The notes beneath the pieces were generated by a model. That model did no database searches, had not been told where the DNA came from, and was given only the letters and a program-made list of their open reading frames with translations. This document shows positions 43,125-51,186 of a stretch of DNA of 64,000 nucleotides, piece by piece; positions within the stretch are counted from its first letter, which is position 1; each line of letters starts with the position of its first letter. This stretch comes from Pseudomonas sp. A-RE-19 (lineage in GTDB: Bacteria > Pseudomonadota > Gammaproteobacteria > Pseudomonadales > Pseudomonadaceae), in the NCBI RefSeq assembly GCF_019956555.1, contig NZ_JAHBDQ010000071.1, forward strand, positions 151,621 through 215,620, written 5' to 3'. Made by a program: the position numbers and the translations under genes.

Positions 43125-44453
43125 ATGAACAAGTCCACCTTGGCCCTGGCTGTGGCCTTAGGGGTTATGGCGCAGCAGGCAGGCGCCGCCGGTTTCATCG
43201 ATGACAGCAAAGCGTCCGTCAGTTCCCGCACCATGTATTTCAATAACGACAACCGGGATGGCGGCGCGGATCAGAACGAGACCGCCGAAGGCCTCAAGTT
43301 CGATTACCTGTCCGGTTTCACCCAAGGTACTGTCGGCTTCGGTATCGATGCCCAGGCATTGGTCGGCATCCACCTTGATGGTGGCAAGGGTCACCACCCA
43401 GCCAATAACACGTTCTCCCCAAGCGATACCGATGGCTCGGCCGTGGACGAGTGGAGCCGCGCGGCAGCTAACGTCAAGGCACGCTTCTCGAAGACCGAGG
43501 CCCACCTGGGTGGAGCTCTGCAGCCTAACATGCCGATTCTGGTAGCCAATGACAGCCGTCTGCTGCCACAGACCTTTGAAGGTGGCACCGTCACCTCGAA
43601 GGAAATCGACAACGTGACCTTTAACGTAGGTCAGTTGGAGCACACGACGGGTCGCGCCTCGTCAAACGCCACCGGCATGGCTGTGGCTGGCGGTACTCAG
43701 GACAGCAACCAGTTCCGTTACGCCGGTGCTGACTGGAAGGTCACCAAGGACCTCACCCTGCAGTACTACCACTCGAACCTGAAAGACTACTACAAGCAGG
43801 ACTTCCTCGGCTTGATCCACGTCTTTCCGATCGACGCCAACCAGTCCTTCAAGACCGATCTGCGCTATTTCGACAGCGGCTCTGACGGCAAGAATGGTGA
43901 TCCGGGCTATCAATTCTCTAACAACGGTGGTTATGCCAAGAATAAGGGCGAGGTCGATAACAAGACCTGGAGCGCCATGTTCACCTATACCCTGGGTGGC
44001 AACGCGTTCCTGCTCGGCCATCAGCGCGTCAGCGATGACGGCGGCTTCGTTTACCTGAACCAGGGCAACGTGGTTAATGGTAATGGCCGTTCGGAAGGGA
44101 ACGGTGGCGCCAGCTTCTACCTGTTCACCGATTCCATGATCAACGGCTTCGTTCGTGCCGGTGAAAACACCACCTTCGGCCAGTACTCCTATGACTTCGC
44201 TGCGCTGGGTGTGCCGGGCCTGAAAACCTCGATTGCTTACCTGCATGGTGACGACATCAAGGCCAAGAGCGGTGTGGGTAGCGATATGTCCGAGTGGGAA
44301 CGCGATATGCGGATCGACTACACCATCCAGCAAGGCTCTCTCAAAGGTTTTGGTGTGACGCTGCGTAACGGTGTCTACCGTGGCAGCCAGATCGACATTG
44401 CTGACCAAGACCAGACCCGTCTGATCTTCAACTACACCTACAGCTTCCTGTAA
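43125..44453 (+). CDS. OprD-family outer-membrane porin, copy 1
   Basis: A 442-residue outer-membrane channel. The signal peptide is residues 1-22 (STLALAVALGVMAQQAGA), and the mature chain starts GFIDDSKASVSSRTMYFNN. OprD marks include GFTQGTVGFGIDAQALVGIH, LLPQTFEGGTVTSKEID and the strand YAGADWKVTKDLTLQYYHS. The last residue is Leu after YTYSF, near the usual aromatic end. OprD porins take up amino acids, dipeptides or small organic acids; the substrate here is unknown. It is followed by a strong terminator and a paralogue with the same N-terminus and leader. Confidence 0.9.
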   Translation: MNKSTLALAVALGVMAQQAGAAGFIDDSKASVSSRTMYFNNDNRDGGADQNETAEGLKFDYLSGFTQGTVGFGIDAQALVGIHLDGGKGHHPANNTFSPSDTDGSAVDEWSRAAANVKARFSKTEAHLGGALQPNMPILVANDSRLLPQTFEGGTVTSKEIDNVTFNVGQLEHTTGRASSNATGMAVAGGTQDSNQFRYAGADWKVTKDLTLQYYHSNLKDYYKQDFLGLIHVFPIDANQSFKTDLRYFDSGSDGKNGDPGYQFSNNGGYAKNKGEVDNKTWSAMFTYTLGGNAFLLGHQRVSDDGGFVYLNQGNVVNGNGRSEGNGGASFYLFTDSMINGFVRAGENTTFGQYSYDFAALGVPGLKTSIAYLHGDDIKAKSGVGSDMSEWERDMRIDYTIQQGSLKGFGVTLRNGVYRGSQIDIADQDQTRLIFNYTYSFL

Positions 44454-44462
44454 AACCGTTAG

Positions 44463-44497
44463 AAAAAAGGCCTCGCCGGCTGGCGAGGCTTTTTTTT
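44463..44497 (+). terminator. Terminator after the first porin
   Basis: GGCCTCGCC and GGCGAGGCT form the stem, with A run before and T run after, 10 bases beyond the stop. The two porins are therefore separate transcription units. Confidence 0.9.
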
Positions 44498-44761
44498 GCG
44501 TTTTTTTTGATATTCCAAAAGTAGCAGACAAATTAATTTTTAATTCTTTTTGGTTTTTGTTGCCGGCCTATAAAGTGAAATCCATCGGACGCTCATATCG
44601 GACACAGCAATTTGCGACCCGATTTCGATGGTTAAGAAATTGGCTCATGAGCCGATACCTTGTGTCTCGGCACCGAGACATATTCCGAAATGGTATGAAA
44701 AAGTAATGATGTAAATCTTTTTATGCTTACCAGACTGCCCACATCACGGGGGGCAGATCAT
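44498..44761. promoter_or_regulatory. Promoter region of the second porin with two palindromes
   Basis: This 264-base stretch is AT-rich at first and shares AATTCTTTTTGG (44542-44553) with the region before the first porin (42931-42942). It contains a perfect 12-bp palindrome GGCTCATGAGCC (44642-44653) and a perfect dyad TGTCTCGG-CA-CCGAGACA (44663-44680). These may be operators. I see no ORF. Confidence 0.5.
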
Positions 44762-44847
44762 GGTCTGGCGCTAATCGCGCCTCTTAGGATCCGGGCACTC
44801 GACCCAGGACCAGGAACCCAGAATTAGAAACGAGAGGAGCGAAACAA
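44762..44847 (+). promoter_or_regulatory. Leader of the second porin gene
   Basis: GGTCTGGCGCTAATCGCGC through GAGAGGAGCGAAACAA repeats the first porin leader with few changes. The match runs on into the first codons (MNKSTLALAVA), which suggests tandem duplication of gene and leader together. Confidence 0.6.
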
Positions 44848-46209
44848 ATGAACAAGTCCACCTTGGCCCTGGCCGTGGCCGTAGGGGTTTTGGCGCAGCA
44901 GGCAGGCGCCGCCGGTTTCATCGAAGACAGCAAGGCTACATTGGGGCTGCGTAACTTCTACATCAACACCGATAACCGCGATTCGGCAGCTAAAACGGCT
45001 TCCAATGTTCAGAGCAAGAACGAAGAGTGGGGCCAAGGCTTCGATCTGCGTTTCACCTCGGGCTATACACAAGGCACCGTTGGCTTCGGTATTGATGCTA
45101 TCGGCCTGCTGGGCGTTCGTCTGGATTCGGGCGGCGGCACCAACGGCGCCACGCCTACCTCTTACGGCGGTACCGTTTTCCCAAGCAAGTCCAACGGCGA
45201 AGCGGTTGATAACTTCTCCAGCCTGGGCCTGACCGCCAAAGCCAAGATCTCCCAGACCGAATTGAAGTTGGGCACCCTGCAGCCAAAACTGCCGGTGATC
45301 GTGACCAACGACGGTCGTTTGCTGCCGCAAACCTTCCAGGGTGGTCAGATTACCTCGAACGAGATCAAAGACCTGACATTGGTCGGCGGTCAGATCGAGC
45401 ACGCCAAGGGCCGTAACTCCAGCAACAATGAAGAGTTGTCGATCGCTGGTGCGAACACGCGCGGTACTGGTTTCCGTGACAGCAACAAGTTCATCTACGG
45501 TGGCGGTGACTACAAAATCACCAAAGACCTGACTGCCCAGTACTACTACGGCAACCTGGAAGACTTCTACAAGCAACACTTCCTGGGCCTGGTTCACAAC
45601 TGGTCGATCGGCCCTGGTGTGTTGAAGTCTGACTTGCGCTACTTCAACAGCTCCGATGACGGTGCCAACGGCCACGACTCGGCTTACTACAGCTCCGGTA
45701 ACGATGAGGGCTTCCGTTCCGGTCGCGGTAAAGTCGACAACAACTTGTACAGCGGCCTGTTCCTGTACTCCGTTGCCGGTCACACCTTCGGTGGCGGTTA
45801 TCAGGTCAGCAACGGCAGCAGCGACTTCCCTTGGCTGAACCAGGGTGACGGCTCGTCCGCTTACCTGACGACCGACAGTCAGATCGCCAAGTTCGCCCGC
45901 GCCGGCGAACGTACCTGGCAAGCTCGCTACTCGTTTGACTTCGCCAAGGTTGGCCTGCCAGGCGCAACTGCCGGCATGGTTTACCTGCGTGGCGACAACA
46001 TTGATACCGTGGGGACCAATGGTCGCGAGAACGGTTCCGGTCGTTCCGAGTGGGAACGTGACCTGACCCTGGCGTATGTAGTACAAGAAGGTCCGCTGAA
46101 AAACCTGGGCCTCACGTGGAAAAATGCCATGTGGCGCAATGACGTCCCAGGTCAGCGCGACCAGGACGAAAACCGTCTGATCGTCAGCTACTCGATCCCG
46201 CTGTTGTAA
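44848..46209 (+). CDS. OprD-family outer-membrane porin, copy 2
   Basis: A 453-residue porin, paralogue of the preceding gene. The signal peptide is nearly identical (STLALAVAVGVLAQQAGA), but the mature part differs widely, with matching marks GYTQGTVGFGIDAIGLLGVR, LLPQTFQGGQITSNEI and YYYGNLEDFYKQHFLGLVH. External loops have changed most, so the two may take different substrates. GAGGAG lies 8 bases before the ATG. A strong terminator follows. The place between tau and ssu genes suggests uptake of organosulfur compounds, but that is inference. Confidence 0.9.
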   Translation: MNKSTLALAVAVGVLAQQAGAAGFIEDSKATLGLRNFYINTDNRDSAAKTASNVQSKNEEWGQGFDLRFTSGYTQGTVGFGIDAIGLLGVRLDSGGGTNGATPTSYGGTVFPSKSNGEAVDNFSSLGLTAKAKISQTELKLGTLQPKLPVIVTNDGRLLPQTFQGGQITSNEIKDLTLVGGQIEHAKGRNSSNNEELSIAGANTRGTGFRDSNKFIYGGGDYKITKDLTAQYYYGNLEDFYKQHFLGLVHNWSIGPGVLKSDLRYFNSSDDGANGHDSAYYSSGNDEGFRSGRGKVDNNLYSGLFLYSVAGHTFGGGYQVSNGSSDFPWLNQGDGSSAYLTTDSQIAKFARAGERTWQARYSFDFAKVGLPGATAGMVYLRGDNIDTVGTNGRENGSGRSEWERDLTLAYVVQEGPLKNLGLTWKNAMWRNDVPGQRDQDENRLIVSYSIPLL

Positions 46210-46230
46210 TAGCGCTCGCGTAACCGACGT

Positions 46231-46271
46231 AAAAAAGCCCCGCCCGGCATCACGCCGGGCGGGGCTTTTGC
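46231..46271 (+). terminator. Terminator after the second porin
   Basis: AAAAAGCCCCGCCCGGC and GCCGGGCGGGGCTTTT form a long stem with a 6-base loop. Confidence 0.92.
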
Positions 46272-46501
46272 GTTTTCAAGGCGGGCTCACCCCCGTAAAC
46301 CCTCCTTGAAATTCCCCTTTTTGCAGCAACTCAAGGCCTTCTCGAACCTTGGGGTCGATGTTCGTCTCGATGGCCATTCAGGTCCAGTGAACAGATTTTT
46401 AATATTCACTTTAAGTCTAAATAAATCGATATTTATTCTTTTTAATTGATATCGAGTGCAGGCACAGTTGAGCTCAACAAGCCTTCACAAGGAGCAGCAC
46501 C
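46272..46501. promoter_or_regulatory. lsfA upstream region
   Basis: The right half is strongly AT-rich and holds the dyad TCGATAT (46425-46431) / ATATCGA (46448-46454) with a 16-base spacer, a suitable site for a LysR-type regulator such as CysB. On the minus strand a 33-codon frame (46276-46377) can be read (MAIETNIDPKVREGLELLQ as its start). It has a stop just before its ATG and no clear ribosome site; I cannot tell if it is a remnant or chance. Confidence 0.35.
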
Positions 46502-47140
46502 ATGAGCCTCAGACTGGGCGACATCGCCCCCGATTTCGAACAGGATTCCAGCGCCGGCACCCTCCGTTTCCATGAATGGCTGGGCGATAGCTGGGGCGTG
46601 TTGTTTTCCCATCCGGCGGACTTCACACCGGTGTGCACCACCGAACTGGGCTTCACCGCCAGGCTCAAGGATGAGTTCGCCCGGCGCGGCGTCAAAGCCA
46701 TTGCTCTGTCAGTAGACCCGGTGGACTCGCATCACAAGTGGATCGAGGACATTAACGAAACCCAAAACGCCATCGTTAACTTCCCGATCCTCGCCGATGC
46801 GGACCGTAAAGTGTCCGACCTGTACGACTTGATCCATCCGAATGCCAACGACACCCTGACCGTACGTTCGCTGTTTGTGATCGATCCGAACAAGAAGATT
46901 CGGCTGACGATTACTTACCCGGCGAGTACCGGCCGTAACTTCAATGAAATTTTGCGGGTGATCGATTCGCTGCAGCTCACCGACAACTACAAGGTGGCCA
47001 CCCCGGCCAACTGGCAGGACGGTGATGAAGTGGTGATCGTGCCGTCGCTCAAGGACGAAGACGAAATCAAACGACGTTTTCCCAAGGGTTATCGCGCAGT
47101 GAAGCCGTACCTGCGCCTGACACCTCAACCGAACAGGTAA
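46502..47140 (+). CDS. lsfA: 1-Cys peroxiredoxin LsfA
   Basis: A 212-residue peroxidase of the Prx6 type. The peroxidatic cysteine is C45 in HPADFTPVCTTELG, followed by FARRGVKAIALSVDPVDSH; the C-terminal extension has NWQDGDEVVIVPSLKDED. There is no second, resolving cysteine in the usual place. In Pseudomonas LsfA is made under sulfate limitation and protects against peroxides formed in sulfonate breakdown. Its place beside ssu agrees. AAGGAG precedes the ATG. Confidence 0.92.
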   Translation: MSLRLGDIAPDFEQDSSAGTLRFHEWLGDSWGVLFSHPADFTPVCTTELGFTARLKDEFARRGVKAIALSVDPVDSHHKWIEDINETQNAIVNFPILADADRKVSDLYDLIHPNANDTLTVRSLFVIDPNKKIRLTITYPASTGRNFNEILRVIDSLQLTDNYKVATPANWQDGDEVVIVPSLKDEDEIKRRFPKGYRAVKPYLRLTPQPNR

Positions 47141-47174
47141 TCATCCGAATTTTGCGCAGTGGCTGAAATCGCTA

Positions 47175-47264
47175 TCGCGGGCAAGCCCGCTCCCACAATG
47201 GATTGGGGGAGGGTCAGAGATGTGTGGCAGACCTAAAATCCTGTGGGAGCGGGCTTGCTCGCGA
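47175..47264. repeat. REP-type inverted repeat (GTGGGAGCGGGCTTGC family)
   Basis: TCGCGGGCAAGCCCGCTCCC followed by ACA, and the mirrored right arm TGTGGGAGCGGGCTTGCTCG with CGA, lie between lsfA and ssuE. It probably limits read-through from lsfA. Confidence 0.88.
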
Positions 47265-47376
47265 AGGCGGCAGACCGGCCAGTGAAAATTTCATGTCATC
47301 CACAAAGCAGGGGATTTCAGGTCGTTTCGACGGCCTGTTTTTTTTGCTTGGGAAAAGACAATTTTCATATTCGTTT

Positions 47377-47397
47377 AATGAATAACTAAATGAATAA
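47377..47397 (+). promoter_or_regulatory. Direct repeats upstream of ssuE, possible CysB site
   Basis: AATGAATAA occurs at 47377-47385 and again at 47389-47397, 12 bases apart, in the AT-rich stretch 47340-47420, 98 bases before the ssuE start. CysB, which activates ssu genes in pseudomonads, binds AT-rich sites of this sort. It is a candidate only. The rest of the 47141-47494 gap holds the REP element and an AT-rich promoter zone. Confidence 0.3.
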
Positions 47398-47494
47398 ATA
47401 TGATTTATGGATATATACGTCGGCTGTTAAGGTCATTCCATCAACGCGAGACCGCAAGCCGCGAATCGCCAACACTGTTCAAGGAATTGTCTGA

Positions 47495-48088
47495 ATGCTG
47501 GTCGTCTCACTCGGTGGCAGTCCCAGCCCACGCTCCCGTTCCGGGGTTTTGCTGGAGCGCTCGCGACGCTGGTTGCAAGAGCAAGGTGTGGAAGTGGTGA
47601 GTTACCAGGTACGGGACTTCCCGGCCGAAGACTTGCTGCATGCCCGCTTCGACAGCCCGAAGGTGATCGACCTGTTGCAACAGATTGAAAACGCCGATGG
47701 CTTGCTGATCGCCACACCGGTTTACAAAGCGTCGTTCTCCGGCGCGCTGAAAACCGTACTCGATCTGCTGCCCGAGCGCGCCCTGAGCCACAAGGTGGTT
47801 CTGCCGATGGCTACCGGCGGCAGCATCGCCCACATGCTGGCGGTGGATTACGCGCTCAAGCCGGTGCTGTCGGCGTTGAAAGCCCAGGAAATGCTGCAGG
47901 GGATTTTCGCCGTGGACAGCCAGATCGCTTACGGCGAAGGCAGTGCCCAGGCCCAGTTGGCGCCGGAGCTTGCGCAACGATTGTTTGAAGCGCTGGAGCA
48001 GTTTTTCAGCGCCATGGCTCGTCGGCCCAGGCCGCTCGATCCGAACCTGTTGAACGAACGTCTGTTGAGTGCTCGCTGGAGCATTTAA
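47495..48088 (+). CDS. ssuE: NADPH-dependent FMN reductase SsuE
   Basis: A 197-residue flavodoxin-like reductase that supplies FMNH2 to a two-component monooxygenase. The FMN loop GGSPSPRSRSGVLL and TPVYKASFSGALKTVLDLLP are as in E. coli SsuE, and the tyrosine of the pi-helix (Y119 in LAVDYALKPVL) that fits it to transfer flavin to SsuD is kept. It is the first gene of the ssu operon. Notably the partner monooxygenase gene ssuD is missing here, so the reduced flavin has no dedicated user in this locus. Confidence 0.92.
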   Translation: MLVVSLGGSPSPRSRSGVLLERSRRWLQEQGVEVVSYQVRDFPAEDLLHARFDSPKVIDLLQQIENADGLLIATPVYKASFSGALKTVLDLLPERALSHKVVLPMATGGSIAHMLAVDYALKPVLSALKAQEMLQGIFAVDSQIAYGEGSAQAQLAPELAQRLFEALEQFFSAMARRPRPLDPNLLNERLLSARWSI

Positions 48089-48177
48089 GCCTCACCGAAT
48101 TTGATGTACTCCACCTTACTGGCCCGCTAACGGGCAAGCAGGTGCAGCCAAAACCCAACTGCAAAAAGGAGAGCGCT

Positions 48178-49143
48178 ATGCGCACTGTCATTTTGCGTCG
48201 TGGTCTGGTCGCTCTGTTTGCTGCGGCTGTCACCTTCGGCGCCATTGCTCAAGCTCAGGCCGAGACGTTACGAATCGGCTATCAAAAGTACGGCACTCTG
48301 GTGCTGCTCAAAGCCAAAGGCACTCTGGAAAAACGCCTCGCCACCCAAGGCGTGGACGTGCAATGGACTGAGTTCCCCGGCGGCCCGCAACTGCTCGAAG
48401 GCCTGAACGTAGGCTCCATCGATTTTGGCGTCACCGGTGAAACGCCGCCCGTGTTCGCCCAGGCCGCTGGCGCCGATCTGCTCTACGTTGCCTATGAACC
48501 GCCCGCGCCCCACAGCGAAGCGATCCTGGTGCCGAAGGACTCGCCGATCAAATCGGTGCAGGACCTCAAGGGCAAAAAAGTCGTCCTGAACAAAGGCTCC
48601 AACGTTCATTACCTGTTGGTGCGTGCGCTGGAAGATGCCGGCCTGAAATACACCGACATCCAGACCGTGTTCCTGCCACCAGCCGATGCCCGTGCCGCGT
48701 TTGAGCGTGGCAGTGTCGATGCCTGGGTGATCTGGGACCCGTACCAGGCCGCCGCTGAACAACAACTGCAAGCGCGCACTCTGCGCGATGGCCAAGGCAT
48801 CGTCGACAATCATCAGTTCTACCTGGCGACCAAACCTTACGCGCAGAAAAATCCTGAAGTGATCAAGGCGCTGGTGGAAGAAGTACGCGCGGTTGGCGAA
48901 TGGTCCAAGGCCAATCCCGAGGACGTGACCCAGCAAGTTTCGCCGCTGCTTGGCCTGCCAGCGGACATCACCCTGACGTCGATGAAACGCCAGGGCTACG
49001 GCGCGCTGTTTCTCACACCGGAAGTGGTCGCTGCCCAACAAAAAATCGCCGACAGCTTCTACCAGCTCAAGCTGATTCCCAAGCCCTTGAGCATCAAAGA
49101 CGTGATCTGGACGCCACCGGCGGCCGTCGCCAAGGCGCCGTAA
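48178..49143 (+). CDS. ssuA: Aliphatic sulfonate-binding protein SsuA
   Basis: A 321-residue periplasmic binding protein. Signal peptide residues 1-28 end in AQAQA; the mature start is ETLRIGYQKYGTLVLLKAKG. TGETPPVFAQAAG, GKKVVLNKGSNVHYLL and VDAWVIWDPYQAAAEQQ are characteristic of SsuA. It captures alkanesulfonates for import. The ATG at 48178 has AAAGGAGAG before it. Six bases after its stop comes the ATG of ssuC; in other Pseudomonas ssuD stands between the two. Confidence 0.92.
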   Translation: MRTVILRRGLVALFAAAVTFGAIAQAQAETLRIGYQKYGTLVLLKAKGTLEKRLATQGVDVQWTEFPGGPQLLEGLNVGSIDFGVTGETPPVFAQAAGADLLYVAYEPPAPHSEAILVPKDSPIKSVQDLKGKKVVLNKGSNVHYLLVRALEDAGLKYTDIQTVFLPPADARAAFERGSVDAWVIWDPYQAAAEQQLQARTLRDGQGIVDNHQFYLATKPYAQKNPEVIKALVEEVRAVGEWSKANPEDVTQQVSPLLGLPADITLTSMKRQGYGALFLTPEVVAAQQKIADSFYQLKLIPKPLSIKDVIWTPPAAVAKAP

Positions 49144-49149
49144 TTGGCC

Positions 49150-49932
49150 ATGAAAAAATTCATCCACAACCTCGCGCCCTGGGCGTTGCCGGTCTTGTTG
49201 CTGGCGGTATGGCAGTTGTCGGTGTCGGCGGGCTGGTTGTCGACGCGGATTCTGCCGGCGCCGATCGCGGTGATCGAGGCCGGTGTGAGCCTGGTCGGTA
49301 GCGGTGAAATCTGGACCCACCTGGCCATCAGCAGCTGGCGTGCGGCGCTCGGTTTCGCCATCGGCGGCGGCATCGGTCTGACATTAGGCTTCATCACCGG
49401 CTTGTCGAAATGGGGCGAGCGCCTGCTCGACAGTTCGGTGCAGATGATTCGCAACGTGCCGCACCTGGCGCTGATTCCGCTGGTGATCCTGTGGTTCGGC
49501 ATCGACGAATCGGCAAAGATTTTTCTGGTGGCGTTGGGCACGGTGTTCCCGATCTACCTCAACACGTATCACGGCATCCGCAACGTTGATCCGGCGCTGG
49601 TGGAAATGTCCCGCAGCTATGGTTTGTCCGGGTTCAGCTTGTTCCGTCAGGTGATCCTGCCGGGTGCGCTGCCATCGATTCTGGTCGGTGTGCGTTTTGC
49701 CCTGGGCTTCATGTGGCTGACCCTGATCGTCGCCGAAACCATCTCTGCCAGCTCCGGCATCGGCTATCTGGCGATGAATGCGCGGGAGTTCTTGCAGACC
49801 GACGTCGTGGTGTTGGCGATTCTTTTGTACGCGTTGCTCGGCAAGCTGGCCGACCTCGCGGCGCGTGGGCTTGAACGCGTGTGGCTGCGCTGGCATCCGG
49901 CCTATCAGGTTGCCAAGGGAGGTGCCGCATGA
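49150..49932 (+). CDS. ssuC: Sulfonate ABC transporter permease SsuC
   Basis: A 260-residue inner-membrane permease with about six membrane segments and the EAA loop region VDPALVEMSRSYGLSGFSLF. It would move alkanesulfonates delivered by SsuA. The ATG at 49150 has no clear ribosome site; a weak AAGGCG lies about 13 bases before it. Lack of a proper site right after ssuA fits a deletion that removed ssuD together with the original ssuC translation start region. Its stop overlaps ssuB by four bases. Confidence 0.92.
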   Translation: MKKFIHNLAPWALPVLLLAVWQLSVSAGWLSTRILPAPIAVIEAGVSLVGSGEIWTHLAISSWRAALGFAIGGGIGLTLGFITGLSKWGERLLDSSVQMIRNVPHLALIPLVILWFGIDESAKIFLVALGTVFPIYLNTYHGIRNVDPALVEMSRSYGLSGFSLFRQVILPGALPSILVGVRFALGFMWLTLIVAETISASSGIGYLAMNAREFLQTDVVVLAILLYALLGKLADLAARGLERVWLRWHPAYQVAKGGAA

Positions 49933-50735
49933 CGGCTCAACAACCGCCACGCCTGCTGCGCGGTATTCCATTGGCCGTGCGCAAACTGCAAAAAACCTTC
50001 GGTTCACGGCAAGTGCTGCGTGAAATCGATCTGCACATTCCGGCCGGGCAGTTTGTGGCGGTGGTAGGGCGTAGCGGCTGCGGCAAAAGTACCTTGCTGC
50101 GCTTGCTCGCCGGTCTCGACAAACCCACGGCTGGCGAGTTGTTTGCGGGCGCCGCACCGCTGAGTGACGCCCGGGAAGACACCCGGTTGATGTTCCAGGA
50201 AGCACGTTTGCTGCCGTGGAAAAAGGTCATCGACAACGTCGGTCTCGGGCTCAAGGGCAGCTGGCGACCGCAAGCATTGCAAGCGCTGGAAGCGGTCGGC
50301 CTGGCGGATCGTGCCAACGAGTGGCCGGCAGCCTTATCCGGTGGGCAGAAGCAACGTGTGGCTCTGGCTCGTGCGCTGATTCATCAACCGCGCTTGTTAT
50401 TGCTCGACGAACCCCTGGGCGCACTGGATGCCCTGACCCGAATCGAAATGCAGCAACTGATCGAACGGCTCTGGCAACAGCACGGTTTCACCGTGTTGCT
50501 GGTGACCCACGACGTCAGCGAAGCGGTGGCGATTGCCGATCGGGTGATCCTGATTGAAGAGGGCGAAGTCGGCCTCGACCTGGCGGTGGAGCTGCCGCGC
50601 CCTCGGGTCCGCGGCTCTCACCGGCTGGCGGCGCTGGAAACCGAAGTGCTCAACCGCGTGCTGTCCCTGCCCGGCCAACCGCCGGAACCGGAACCTGTTT
50701 CACCACTGCCTACGCAATTGCGCTGGGCTCAATAA
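49929..50735 (+). CDS. ssuB: Sulfonate ABC transporter ATPase SsuB
   Basis: A 268-residue ATPase: P-loop GRSGCGKST near residue 58, Q-loop MFQEARLLPW, signature LSGGQKQRVALARAL and Walker B LLLLDEPLGALDALT, then the switch His in LLVTHDVSEA. It powers SsuC. The ATG at 49929 overlaps the ssuC stop (ATGA). A proline-rich tail of about 20 residues follows the ATPase domain. Confidence 0.93.
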   Translation: MTAQQPPRLLRGIPLAVRKLQKTFGSRQVLREIDLHIPAGQFVAVVGRSGCGKSTLLRLLAGLDKPTAGELFAGAAPLSDAREDTRLMFQEARLLPWKKVIDNVGLGLKGSWRPQALQALEAVGLADRANEWPAALSGGQKQRVALARALIHQPRLLLLDEPLGALDALTRIEMQQLIERLWQQHGFTVLLVTHDVSEAVAIADRVILIEEGEVGLDLAVELPRPRVRGSHRLAALETEVLNRVLSLPGQPPEPEPVSPLPTQLRWAQ

Positions 50736-50769
50736 CTTGAAGATTCATCCCACGACAGGAATCAACATC

Positions 50770-50985
50770 ATGACTATCAAAGCCATCAACGTTCGCAACC
50801 AGTTCAAAGGCTCGATCAAGGAAATCGTACTCGGCGATGTGTTGTCGGAAATCGACGTGCAGACCGCCTCCGGTATCGTCACTTCGGTGATCACCACCCG
50901 CTCGGTGAAAGAGCTGGAACTGGTGGTTGGCAGTGAGGTGATTGCGTTTGTGAAATCCACCGAGGTGTCGATCGCCAAGTTGTAA
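50770..50985 (+). CDS. ssuF: SsuF, TOBE-domain protein
   Basis: A 71-residue protein made of one TOBE/Mop domain: MTIKAINVRNQFKGSIKEIV, VQTASGIVTSVITTRSVKEL and GSEVIAFVKSTEVSIAKL. Such domains bind molybdate in small oligomers. In P. putida, ssuF is the last gene of ssuEADCBF and is needed for full sulfonate use, by a mechanism not clearly known. It is complete here and is followed by a terminator. Confidence 0.9.
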   Translation: MTIKAINVRNQFKGSIKEIVLGDVLSEIDVQTASGIVTSVITTRSVKELELVVGSEVIAFVKSTEVSIAKL

Positions 50986-51002
50986 GCGCGTGCGCCAACA
51001 AC

Positions 51003-51036
51003 AACCCCGGAGGGTGTGAGCCCTTCGGGGTTTTTT
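51003..51036 (+). terminator. Terminator of the ssu operon
   Basis: AACCCCGGAGGG and CCCTTCGGGGTT pair (one G-U) and are followed by TTTT, 18 bases after the ssuF stop. Confidence 0.88.
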
Positions 51037-51069
51037 GTGGGTGTTTTCCGGTAAATCAGCTGTGCGGCT

Positions 51070-51162
51070 ATCGCGAGCAGGCTCGCTCCCACAGTTAATC
51101 TTCAGTGAACATGAATTGTGTGCCCGACGCTGATTCAATGTGGGAGCGAGCCTGCTCGCGAT
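51070..51162. repeat. REP-type inverted repeat (GTGGGAGCGAGCC family)
   Basis: ATCGCGAGCAGGCTCGCTCC with CACA, and the mirrored right arm, lie between the convergent ssuF and TetR genes. Confidence 0.9.
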
Positions 51163-51186
51163 GAGGTCGGGATGGTCAGCCAATAA

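Noticed and set aside
46276..46377. 33-codon minus-strand frame between porin 2 and lsfA
   Set aside because: A stop lies directly before the ATG and no proper ribosome site is seen; I could not match the peptide to a family. Kept only as a note in the lsfA upstream region.
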